Assembly (NCBI RefSeq): GCF_001039275.2
Contig: NZ_CP030117.1
Span: 5,308,501 to 5,372,500, forward strand
Length of the DNA stretch: 64,000 nucleotides
Direction of reading: 5' to 3'
Source: Brevibacillus brevis
Lineage (GTDB): Bacteria; Bacillota; Bacilli; Brevibacillales; Brevibacillaceae
Of this stretch, positions 33,918-42,724 are shown one piece after another. Position numbers and translations under genes: made by a program. Below the pieces are notes generated by a model. It did no database searches. It was not told the origin of the DNA and saw only the letters and a list, made by a program, of their open reading frames with translations. Positions within the stretch are counted from its first letter, which is position 1. Each line of letters opens with the position of its first letter.

Positions 33918-36068
33918 ATGGCTGATTTTGAAGTGCTTGCCGGGATTCATCAAGGATTGTTTCTGGTCCTTCTCATCGTCATGCTGGTCCCGACAATCAT
34001 GGCAAACCAGCTCGTTTTCCGTCCGACGAAACGGGCTTTCATAAACAGCGCTCGCATCACTTTGTGTTTTTCATGGTCGGCCCTTTTTGTATTAGCAGGG
34101 CATTTGGTGATGACGTGGGTTTTGTTTGAATCCTTTGGTTGGCTTTACATAAAGGATGCGTTGCTTGGCTTTTTACCTTTTATTTTTGTTCCATTGCTCT
34201 TTTGCCTTCTTTCTACTTTTCCACGATTGTGGGAGCTGACCGGGAAAGGCGGCAGAGAGTCAAGGCAGTCACAAGTAGATACGGATTATACCCACATTTT
34301 GTTACAAGAGAAAAATGTTAGGTCTGCAAAAGCAAACTCGCCGGATCTAGGCGACGCATTAGATGCGGAGTGGCGAGGAGACGCATCTTGCCCCGAATTG
34401 CTCGTTCCGCTGCAAGCTAGCCTCTTTGGCTGTCTGATTGCACTCTTCCTTCAAGTCTTTTTTCCGGCTGTTACGCTGGAACCATCCATTTTATTTCTCG
34501 CTTGGGGCGTATTATTAGCCGGGGTCTCCCTGCTCTGGATTCGGCAATCGTGGAAGCATCAATACCACTCCACTGTGGAAAATTGGGTAAAACCACGCCG
34601 CCTGCACCGCTTTATCCGTTTTGCCGCGTTTCTCCTGACGACTGCTTTACTCGCGACGATCTGGGGAAATCAAGCGATGATAGCGAGTCGCCTTCCCGAG
34701 CATTCACCTATGGGAGGGCAGAATCAGGACGATCACGCTCTCCCCGATTTCGTTTTCCCTGTAAAGGCAAGTGCCCATTCGATGCCTTCCACAGGGAAAC
34801 TTAGAAATGTTGATGGACCAACAGAACCAAAACAAGAGACCCCTGATCGGGTGTTTTCGCTGAACGCACAGAAAACAACCATCCCTCAAGCATCAGGCAA
34901 AACCGTAGAAGCATGGACCCTGAATGGACAATATCCCGGACCTGAGCTGCGCATGAAGCAAGGTGAGCTCGTCGAAATCATCCTTCTGAACAAGGATATT
35001 TCCGAAGGGATAGACATCCACTGGCATGGCATGCAGACTCCCGCTAGCTATGATCGCATTGCAATAGGAGAAACATCTGTTTATCGTTTTCGCGCGGAAC
35101 AAACAGGAACGTATTGGTATCATTCTCATCAGCAAATTCCTGAGCAAATAGTGAATGGGCTGTTCGGCGCCTTTGTGATCGAGCCAGCCGAGGCTACGGC
35201 TACAGGCGCACCTATTCGCGACATCGCCATGATTCATCACAAGGACGAAAAGGCAGGCGCGACGTTAAACGGCTCACATACACGAAAAATCGAAACAGTT
35301 CCTCCTGGCACAACGGTTCGCCTTCGCTTTATAAACGCCGAAAATGCTCCTGTCACCTATTTGCTGCAAGGAACTCCATTTCAGGTAGTAGAGATTGACG
35401 GAACCGAGGTAAACGAACCGAATTTGATTGCCAATCAAGCCTTGCAGCCGGGGGCAGGGGGTCGATACGACATTCAGTTTACGATGCCGAATCGTCCCGT
35501 GCTATTTGCTCCCGCTGCAAACCAGCATGACAAAGGGCTGCTCTTAAGTCCAGATGGGTCCGAAGATGCTGTGCCCTTCTTAGATGCAGAGCTTTCTGTC
35601 TTTGACCCTGCACGTTACGGCAGTCCGATTGCGCTTCCTTTTGATCTCTCTTCCCAATTTGATCGGGAATATCAACTGCTCATTGATGGTCAGTACGGAT
35701 TTTATGACGGTCAATTCGAGCGTATGTCGACCGTAAATGGCGACTTGCTTCCTGAGACACGGATGATGATGGAAGAGGGTGATCTCATAAAGCTGACCTT
35801 CGTCAACCGCAGCTTCCAGGATCAATCGATGTATCTGCACGGTCATCACATGCTCATCCTGAGTCGGGACGGCAAAAAGGTTACAGGAAGTCCATGGTGG
35901 ACGGACACTCTCCAGGTAGCGCCAGGTGAAACCTATGAAGTAGCTTTCCGTGCGAATAATCCTGGTGCATCAATGGAAGAGAGCCTAACGAAAGGTGAAA
36001 CTGCTTTTGGTATAGCAATCCCACTCGTGTATGAAGAGCATCTTCAAAAAGAAAACAGCAGTCCGTAG
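33918..36068 (+). CDS. Membrane-anchored multicopper oxidase-like protein lacking the type-1 copper site
   Basis: 716 residues. About 1-260 form a membrane domain of five or six helices; 310-716 are cupredoxin domains. Domain 1 keeps IHWHG (368-371) and WYHSH (401-404), and the last domain keeps LHGH (640-643). The final HCHxxxHxxxGM block is absent: after NNPG at 680-683 the sequence is ASMEESLTKGETAFG. The HP before the LHGH is also changed (DQSMYLHGH). All type-1 ligands and two type-3 histidines are missing, so normal oxidase activity is doubtful. The start has AGGAGG upstream. Confidence 0.85.
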   Translation: MADFEVLAGIHQGLFLVLLIVMLVPTIMANQLVFRPTKRAFINSARITLCFSWSALFVLAGHLVMTWVLFESFGWLYIKDALLGFLPFIFVPLLFCLLSTFPRLWELTGKGGRESRQSQVDTDYTHILLQEKNVRSAKANSPDLGDALDAEWRGDASCPELLVPLQASLFGCLIALFLQVFFPAVTLEPSILFLAWGVLLAGVSLLWIRQSWKHQYHSTVENWVKPRRLHRFIRFAAFLLTTALLATIWGNQAMIASRLPEHSPMGGQNQDDHALPDFVFPVKASAHSMPSTGKLRNVDGPTEPKQETPDRVFSLNAQKTTIPQASGKTVEAWTLNGQYPGPELRMKQGELVEIILLNKDISEGIDIHWHGMQTPASYDRIAIGETSVYRFRAEQTGTYWYHSHQQIPEQIVNGLFGAFVIEPAEATATGAPIRDIAMIHHKDEKAGATLNGSHTRKIETVPPGTTVRLRFINAENAPVTYLLQGTPFQVVEIDGTEVNEPNLIANQALQPGAGGRYDIQFTMPNRPVLFAPAANQHDKGLLLSPDGSEDAVPFLDAELSVFDPARYGSPIALPFDLSSQFDREYQLLIDGQYGFYDGQFERMSTVNGDLLPETRMMMEEGDLIKLTFVNRSFQDQSMYLHGHHMLILSRDGKKVTGSPWWTDTLQVAPGETYEVAFRANNPGASMEESLTKGETAFGIAIPLVYEEHLQKENSSP

Positions 36069-36093
36069 CGATTTTCGCCAGGCTGCTGTTTTC
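36051..36093 (+). terminator. Terminator overlapping the multicopper oxidase 3' end
   Basis: A perfect 11-bp stem, GAAAACAGCAG (inside the last codons) with CTGCTGTTTTC, is followed by TTTTATC. It lies between convergent genes. Confidence 0.8.
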
Positions 36094-36102
36094 TTTTATC
36101 TG

Positions 36103-38952
36103 TTACTGAGACTTTTTCCGGTTCTTGGCCGCCAATAGTCTGTTTAACGTTTCGTCAGGCTGCGTCTGTGTTTGCTTCTCCTGTTTCTTTTTTGCCTGCT
36201 CGTTCTTGTCTGTTGCTGGCTTCACCCGATTTCCAGCCGCCCCTACCGAATGAATTAGGGGAGCAGACACGACTTTCTGGTCATCTATCCGCTCTTCGCG
36301 TGTCCGTCTTGTTGCAGAGCGCTTCTCGCCGAGGCGAGACAATACTGCTTGTTGTTCAGAATCGGCAGACGTGGATTTGCGCAGTCTCCACAGACTAGCT
36401 AGCCTTGCCCACCATTGATCCGGCAACTGCAAGCGGCGAACAGCGATATCGATTGGCAGCAGCAAAGCCGCCAACATCAGCAACCACTCACTGATTGACT
36501 GTGTGTCCCATTTATCAGGAAGCGTGCCGCCAAAAGCCTCGTCCGGTTTGGTAATCTGATTCCCTCCACCGGCACTTAGCCACTCTTGAAGTTCTTTCTC
36601 TCCATCGGCATGTATTCCGTATTCCGGCGAATAAGAAACGGTCAATCCTGTCGTTTGGCTCGCCATGACTCGACCTTGATTTTTTTGTGAGATCTGAATC
36701 ATGTAAGTGCCCGGATCAGCCGTCTCGAATGCACCCTCCATGACTCCTGGCGCAACCGGCTTTAGCTTGATGACTTCTCGCTTCATCTCTTGATTGAGAA
36801 CGACTGCCTCCATCTCTTGAGGCATGCTTCCACTAGCTGGCATCGTCACCCTCACATTGCCTTTTGCACCGTTCACACTCGTGGTCGTCTTCCAAGTGCC
36901 TTCTGTAATTTGCGGGAAAGTCCATGCCACGATTTCGTTCCACAGACGGCTGTTTCCTCCCCAAGCCACCCAGTCCGGTGACCACTTCCCTTCCAGATCA
37001 CTCGTCCAGGCGACAGAACGCCCCAGACCGTACTGCCAACGGGTGAGAATCGGATCATCGTCAGCACTCATCAAGGATGATTCGGCTGTTTGCTTCGGAG
37101 TCGTTGCGATATACGCACGCACCGGAGGCAATTTCTGCTTCAGCGTAGGCCATGCTCCCACTCCTGTATAGCCTGGTACTTGGGGCTTCTCCACAATAAA
37201 CGTGCGACTGGCTAACGCTGTTTCTTTACTGAAGATTTTCGGGATAGATTCGGCATCGTTGGCAAAGTAATATCTGCCTTTTCCTAACTCGGCAATCATC
37301 TCCAGCAGCGATCTATCCGAATCATCCCCCAGCGCCACAGTTGAAACGGTAATATTTTCAGCCGTCATTTGTTGTAGGAGGCCCTCGTAATCATCGCCGA
37401 TTGCAGACTGCCCATCTGTGAGCAAAATAACATGCTTGCGCTGGGTGTTCATCGCCTTTACACGTTCGTAGCCCAGTTGTAAGGCAGGGAAAATATCGGT
37501 CCCGCCATCCGCTTTGATTCTGCTGATCTGCTGTTGGATTTCATCCAGCTTCGTGACAGACTGCGGAGCTACGACATCCCATGGTGTATCGTCAAATGCG
37601 ATCACCCCGATGTAGTCTTGTGCATTCATCATGGTTGTCGCTCGAATCGCAGCTTCCCTAGCCAGTGCCATCTTATCCGCCCCTCTGGCATCGGAGCTCA
37701 TACTACCCGACTTGTCGATGACCAGTTGAAGTCCGAGCGTAGGGAGCTGTTCCTTCCCTTTTAAATCCATGTGAACAGGTAATGCCTCTTCAATTGGTGT
37801 CTGGAACCAGCCACCCATACCGAAGCTATCTTTACCGCCTGTCATGATCAAGCCAGTGCCCAAATCACGTACAGCGGTCCGCATACGTTCCATATCCGCA
37901 TCAGTCATGCTGGTGGCGGGCACATCTGCCAGTATAATGGAGGCAAATTGCTTGTAGCCCTCAAGCTCCTTTGGCAGCAGTGCGAGATCGCGCAGCTCCA
38001 CCTTGATATTGCCCGCTTCCAGCGCCTGAATGAGGTTGCTGGCGGCACCTGGATGCCCTTCGGCTACGAGTACGACTGGTGCCCCGGCTACCTGTGTATA
38101 GGCTGTAGCCTGATTGTTCGCCGCTACGGTATCTTGTCGCGGCTCGATTTCCACACGATAGCGATGGAAGCCCTGCTGCATCGCTTTTTGCGAAAAAACG
38201 AAGCGGTTGTTGCCCTTGCCGATCTGTACTGTTTGCTGGCCCGCCTCGCGATTGCCTTCATACAGGCGTAGGATTGCCTCGGTTGCTATCGTACTCTCCA
38301 CATCTACGGTGATGCCGTATTCCTCTCCCGCATACAGTCTTTGCGGTACCTGTACAGATGTAAGAACGACCTCATCTCCGCGTGGCTGCTGCAAGGAAAC
38401 AGCCTCTACAGCGATTCCTCGCTCCCTCGCCAGTCTCGTCTGCCGTGCCGCATCTCCGTTTGTTTCCAGACCATCTGTCAGCAAGACGACTTTTCCTCTG
38501 GCATTGGTAGGGATCATGGCAGACGCCAATCGGATTCCTTCTGCCAAATTGGTTGCATTCCGGTTGACATCCACGCCCAAGGGCTGTACCTCTTGGCGGA
38601 TTGTCAACGGTTGATCGACCGCTGCCTCTGCACCTACGGCAATGACAGCATACTTATCCGCTGCTTGCTTTTGCCCGATCGCTTCGCGCAAAAAGGAGAG
38701 AACCCGCGGATCGTCCTTCATGGAAGCGGATCGATCTACAACAAACACAATCGTTTTCGCCTGAACAGGGGTCAGCAGCTGTGTCCCTGCCAACGCCAAA
38801 ACCAGAAGGAGGAACAAGAGCGAGCGAATGGTTGCAATTGTCGCCTTTCTGCCGATTGGCATTTGCTGTTGATGTCGCCACCAACTGATGATGACGTACG
38901 CAACGGGAAGCAATAGCAACAGGAATAGCGGCTGTATAAAGTTAATACCCAC
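36103..38952 (-). CDS. VWA-domain membrane protein with central GATase-like domain
   Basis: About 949 residues. Two N-terminal helices are followed by a first VWA domain (MIDAS VVDRSASMKDD), a beta-rich part, a glutamine-amidotransferase-like segment (VVLVAEGHPGAASNL, MTGGKDSFGMGGW), a second VWA domain (VIDKSGSMSSDARG with later GGTDIFPAL), a helix near the C-terminus and a basic Gln/Lys tail. The GTG at 38952 follows GGAGGG by about 9 nt and overlaps the BatA-like gene. It is the last gene of the MoxR operon. Function unknown. Confidence 0.85.
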   Translation of the reverse strand: MGINFIQPLFLLLLLPVAYVIISWWRHQQQMPIGRKATIATIRSLLFLLLVLALAGTQLLTPVQAKTIVFVVDRSASMKDDPRVLSFLREAIGQKQAADKYAVIAVGAEAAVDQPLTIRQEVQPLGVDVNRNATNLAEGIRLASAMIPTNARGKVVLLTDGLETNGDAARQTRLARERGIAVEAVSLQQPRGDEVVLTSVQVPQRLYAGEEYGITVDVESTIATEAILRLYEGNREAGQQTVQIGKGNNRFVFSQKAMQQGFHRYRVEIEPRQDTVAANNQATAYTQVAGAPVVLVAEGHPGAASNLIQALEAGNIKVELRDLALLPKELEGYKQFASIILADVPATSMTDADMERMRTAVRDLGTGLIMTGGKDSFGMGGWFQTPIEEALPVHMDLKGKEQLPTLGLQLVIDKSGSMSSDARGADKMALAREAAIRATTMMNAQDYIGVIAFDDTPWDVVAPQSVTKLDEIQQQISRIKADGGTDIFPALQLGYERVKAMNTQRKHVILLTDGQSAIGDDYEGLLQQMTAENITVSTVALGDDSDRSLLEMIAELGKGRYYFANDAESIPKIFSKETALASRTFIVEKPQVPGYTGVGAWPTLKQKLPPVRAYIATTPKQTAESSLMSADDDPILTRWQYGLGRSVAWTSDLEGKWSPDWVAWGGNSRLWNEIVAWTFPQITEGTWKTTTSVNGAKGNVRVTMPASGSMPQEMEAVVLNQEMKREVIKLKPVAPGVMEGAFETADPGTYMIQISQKNQGRVMASQTTGLTVSYSPEYGIHADGEKELQEWLSAGGGNQITKPDEAFGGTLPDKWDTQSISEWLLMLAALLLPIDIAVRRLQLPDQWWARLASLWRLRKSTSADSEQQAVLSRLGEKRSATRRTREERIDDQKVVSAPLIHSVGAAGNRVKPATDKNEQAKKKQEKQTQTQPDETLNRLLAAKNRKKSQ

Positions 38953-40816
38953 GCTGATACACCCTCCATTCCACCAATAACACCAAGAGAGCAAACGCCG
39001 CCAACCAATAGGTCAACTCCTTCGTTCCCAGTGCTCCTGTTGTGTCAGTCGCTGTTGCTTCCTCACTCTCCTTTTGTTCATCGGTATTCTTCCGTGCAAC
39101 GCTCACAGACTTCGGTGCAATATTCGATTCTTCCTCATTCATTTGGACTGTAAAATACGTACTTTTGGTCCCGGTATCTATCCCTTCGTCAAGACGATAC
39201 AATCCGGTCAGCTCCGGCAACTGCATCATTTTCGACGTGGCGTCCTCCGTAAGAGACTGCTGATGTCCATTCGGATACGTCAAGGTACGTGTTGTCGCTC
39301 CCGGTGAGAGTGGGATCGTCAAGACCTCTCCCGGATGTGCCGTGGGGATTGGGGCTGTTTGACCAGGTGACAGCCAGTTGACGACATTTTGCATGAAAAT
39401 CGGAAAGGCAGGACGCAGCGGAAAGTCCGATGCATGCAAATCAAATCCGATGATGACCATTCGTCGACCGTCTATAATCCCCGCTCTGACCAGATCGACA
39501 TCGCCTGCGCGTACCAATGGCTTCATACCAGGCATTTCGTCCAATACGTATCCTTTGGCGACGTGTACATCCCGCCAATCTACGTGCTTGAGCAGCGGGT
39601 CATCCGGAGAAACTGGCCTTGGCTGTTGATCCAGTTCTTTTTCTCCAGCAAGCGGCAACCACTCTGTTTTCTTGTTCGGAGCAATCAACAAAATGTTTCC
39701 TTTTGGCAACTGGTCTGGCACGACTCCGTCAAAAACCCACAGATCACGCGCAGCCGCGGCAGCATCCGGTGCCTGCTGAATCGTTTCCACCTCAAGACTT
39801 CCGACTGTCTGCAATACTTGATGGAGGAAGCGGTTCCCCTCTGGCGAATACAACGCTGCTTTTCCTTTCCCCGCAGCGAATGGCACGCTCCACATGACAT
39901 TATCTTGGGAAAGTCCGTCCTGCTCCGGTTCGATGACTGCACGATAGACACGAGACATCGCCAGCTTCTGAAACGAAAATGTCTGGGAGCTGCCTGCCCC
40001 AACCGAAAAAGAATCCGTATCCAGTAGCTTGTCTTGCTCATCAAAAACAGTGACTTTTCCTTTCGCAGGCATACTGCCATGATTGTCCACCCGCAGCAGT
40101 CCCTCTACCCCTTTTTCTGTAGGCTGGGTCACAAAAACACCGATTGCGGTATTCTCGCGAGTGCTTCCCATCTGCATGAACTGAAAGCTCCCGGAAAAGG
40201 TAGGAACCGGGCCTCCATCCAGCTTGCGTTCCCCGCTTCCGTCCCCCATCCAAACCACTCCACTGCCTGGTTCATTCTCTGCAATGGCTCCTGCCAATGA
40301 CAAGGCTGCGATTTGATCGGATGTCCCGGAAAAAGGCGCGAGCTTTTCGATGGCTTGCATGAGCGGCTCTTTATCTGCACTCTTGGAAACCAAAACATTC
40401 GGTTCAAGCCCTGCCTCGATGAGGGTCATCGTCTGGCTGCTTCCCAGCTTCTCTACGAGTGCTTTTGCCTGTGAAATGGCTCGTTCCAGCCGCGTCTCGT
40501 TCCCTTCCTTCGCCATCATGCTCCCGGATGTATCCACGACCAAAATCGTATGGTCGGATGTGATTCCCTCAGTGGGCACGGACGGTCGTATCAAAGCCAG
40601 CACGAGCAAGCAGGCAGCAAGCAGTTGCAGCAGCAGCAACAGGTTGCGCCGCAGCCTTTCCCACGGTTTCACCGCTTCCCAGTTTTGCATCGTGCGCTGC
40701 CACAGAAGTGTACTTGGTATGATTCGATCCTCTACTTTTCGCTTGAGCAGGTAGAGGACGATGATGGCCGGGATAATCAGCGCAAACCACAAGTTGCCCA
40801 AACCCATCCACTGCAT
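38942..40816 (-). CDS. BatA-like VWA-domain membrane protein
   Basis: 624 residues. The N-terminus matches the aerotolerance-regulator (BatA) domain: helix LWFALIIPAIIVLYLLKRK, then RRNLLLLLQLLAACLLVLAL. A VWA domain with MIDAS DTSGSMMA follows, then a beta-rich region and a C-terminal helix (ELTYWLAAFALLVLLVEW). It lies between the DUF58 gene and the second VWA gene. VWA/MoxR sets elsewhere act in metal- or peptide-dependent complex assembly; the target here is unknown. Confidence 0.87.
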   Translation of the reverse strand: MQWMGLGNLWFALIIPAIIVLYLLKRKVEDRIIPSTLLWQRTMQNWEAVKPWERLRRNLLLLLQLLAACLLVLALIRPSVPTEGITSDHTILVVDTSGSMMAKEGNETRLERAISQAKALVEKLGSSQTMTLIEAGLEPNVLVSKSADKEPLMQAIEKLAPFSGTSDQIAALSLAGAIAENEPGSGVVWMGDGSGERKLDGGPVPTFSGSFQFMQMGSTRENTAIGVFVTQPTEKGVEGLLRVDNHGSMPAKGKVTVFDEQDKLLDTDSFSVGAGSSQTFSFQKLAMSRVYRAVIEPEQDGLSQDNVMWSVPFAAGKGKAALYSPEGNRFLHQVLQTVGSLEVETIQQAPDAAAAARDLWVFDGVVPDQLPKGNILLIAPNKKTEWLPLAGEKELDQQPRPVSPDDPLLKHVDWRDVHVAKGYVLDEMPGMKPLVRAGDVDLVRAGIIDGRRMVIIGFDLHASDFPLRPAFPIFMQNVVNWLSPGQTAPIPTAHPGEVLTIPLSPGATTRTLTYPNGHQQSLTEDATSKMMQLPELTGLYRLDEGIDTGTKSTYFTVQMNEEESNIAPKSVSVARKNTDEQKESEEATATDTTGALGTKELTYWLAAFALLVLLVEWRVYQRGY

Positions 40817-40832
40817 GTTGTCTCTCTCCTCT

Positions 40833-41714
40833 CTAGCGAATCATGCCGGCCTGACGAAAGACATGGAAGACAATCGATTCCAGCGATTGTTCCGCCTCTA
40901 CAGACACGAAGGCGATCCCTCTTCCATAAGCAAACGCGGACAGTTCTTGTTGATAATCTCGCAAGCTCTTGTGGTACTCTTCCATCAAAGGGCTGGTCAG
41001 GGATACTTCTTTTGCTTGCCCGGTCTCTGAATCGATCAATCGCAGTTCTCCCGCATACTCGGGTGCAAGCTCTTCTTTGGAAAGCACCTGAACCAGCGTG
41101 ACCTCTTGTCTGGCCGCCTGCAAATACGCGATGCCTTCCGTATAGCCTGACTCGAACAAAAAGTCCGACAGCACGATAGATGTTCCCGCTTTGCCGCTAA
41201 CAGCTCCTGGCTGGCGCATTGCCGTCTGAATATCACCTGTTCCCCCTTCTTGCAGGGAAGATAAGAAGCTGAGCAAGCGATGCGCCTGGCTCTTTCCTTG
41301 CAGCCCGGTAAGTGCTGCCGTAATACGGCTGTCAAATACATAGACCGACACATGATCGAGGTGGCACAGGGACAAATAGCCAAGAGCCGCGGCAATTTCG
41401 ACAGCACGGGCCATTTTGTTCGGTTGTCCGTAGCTCATCGAACGACTGCAATCGATATACAAGTTCACATGCAGCTCTGTTTCATCCAAGTACTTTTTCA
41501 AAAACAGCTTGCCTGAGCGGGCATACGCATTCCAATCGAGCTGCCGCAAATCATCTCCGGGAACATACGCCCGAAAGTCTGCGAACTCCATGGAGCTGCC
41601 CATCTGTCTCGCCCTTCGCTTTCCTGCCTGGCTGCCGCTGACCGCTTTGCGACTAGCCATCTGCATTCGTTCCAGTCTGGCGAGCCATGACGGATCAAGC
41701 AGGTTTTGATTCAT
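40833..41714 (-). CDS. DUF58 domain protein
   Basis: A 293-residue soluble protein. The DUF58 signature EFADFRAYVPGDDLRQLDWNAYARSGKLF is present in consecutive blocks (FRAYVPGDDLRQLDWN), followed by a VWA-like MIDAS (YIDCSRSMSYG). DUF58 proteins are regularly encoded with MoxR ATPases. The ATG overlaps the moxR stop (ATGA). Confidence 0.9.
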   Translation of the reverse strand: MNQNLLDPSWLARLERMQMASRKAVSGSQAGKRRARQMGSSMEFADFRAYVPGDDLRQLDWNAYARSGKLFLKKYLDETELHVNLYIDCSRSMSYGQPNKMARAVEIAAALGYLSLCHLDHVSVYVFDSRITAALTGLQGKSQAHRLLSFLSSLQEGGTGDIQTAMRQPGAVSGKAGTSIVLSDFLFESGYTEGIAYLQAARQEVTLVQVLSKEELAPEYAGELRLIDSETGQAKEVSLTSPLMEEYHKSLRDYQQELSAFAYGRGIAFVSVEAEQSLESIVFHVFRQAGMIR

Positions 41715-42694
41715 ACCTTCTGCGTCCCCAGTTCGTCCAAAATATCCATGATGACGCGGTCAGGCCGGATGCCGTTCGCCTCTCCTTCAAAATTGAGGAA
41801 CATGCGGTGGCGCAACGCTGGCAGAGCAACTGCTGTCACGTCCTCGTACGCCAGATTGTATCGGCCAGCCAATAACGCACGTACCTTTGCCAAGGAGACA
41901 ATCGCCTGCACGCCACGCGGACCTGCGCCGTTGCGCACATATTTGTTCACCGAAGCAATTGCCTGTTCCCCCGGATGCGTCGCTAAAAGCAGCTTCACGG
42001 CGTAATCCAGTACCGCATCAGCTACCAGCACTTCACGCGCTGCCTGCTGAATCTCAGCAATTTGCTCGGCAGAAGCCACTTTTTCCACGGTGATCACCTG
42101 ACTTGTGGTCGTTTGCCGCACGATCATTTTCAGTTCTTCTTCCGTCGGATACGGCACGTCGATCTTCAATAAAAAGCGGTCCATTTGCGCTTCTGGTAAC
42201 GGGTATGTCCCTTCCTGCTCCAGCGGGTTCTGTGTCGCGAGAACGAAGAACGGCTCTGGCAGCGGACGAGTCACTCCCCCGGCTGAAACGGTTCGCTCCT
42301 GCATGGCCTCCAACAGGGCGCTTTGCGTCTTTGGTGTAGCCCGGTTGATTTCGTCAGCCAGAACGACATGAGCGAAGATTGGCCCATGTTGGAATTGGAA
42401 GGACTGCTGTCCCTTCTCGTCAACCAACAGGATGTTCGTTCCGGTAATGTCTGTTGGCATCAGGTCCGGTGTGAACTGAATCCGCTGAAATGACAGCTCG
42501 AAGGCTTGGGACAGTGTCCGAACAAGCAGCGTTTTTCCCAATCCGGGTACACCTTCCAAAAGCGCATGTCCTCCTGCAAATACGGCCCACAGAAGTTGCT
42601 CGACCACCTCTTTTTGTCCTACCAATACCTTTCCGATTTCCTGCCTGACAAGCTCTACTCGCTGCAAGCAATCCTCTAGCGTTTGCTGCGCCAT
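41711..42694 (-). CDS. MoxR family AAA+ ATPase
   Basis: 327 residues with Walker A GVPGLGKT, Walker B VVLADEINRA, sensor-1 region FFVLATQNPLEQEGTYPLPEAQ and arginine-finger/lid sequence typical of the MoxR subfamily. MoxR ATPases act as chaperones with VWA partners; three VWA-type proteins are encoded immediately downstream. Confidence 0.95.
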   Translation of the reverse strand: MAQQTLEDCLQRVELVRQEIGKVLVGQKEVVEQLLWAVFAGGHALLEGVPGLGKTLLVRTLSQAFELSFQRIQFTPDLMPTDITGTNILLVDEKGQQSFQFQHGPIFAHVVLADEINRATPKTQSALLEAMQERTVSAGGVTRPLPEPFFVLATQNPLEQEGTYPLPEAQMDRFLLKIDVPYPTEEELKMIVRQTTTSQVITVEKVASAEQIAEIQQAAREVLVADAVLDYAVKLLLATHPGEQAIASVNKYVRNGAGPRGVQAIVSLAKVRALLAGRYNLAYEDVTAVALPALRHRMFLNFEGEANGIRPDRVIMDILDELGTQKV

Positions 42695-42724
42695 CGCCGT
42701 GTCTCCTTCCTGTTGTTGAATGAT

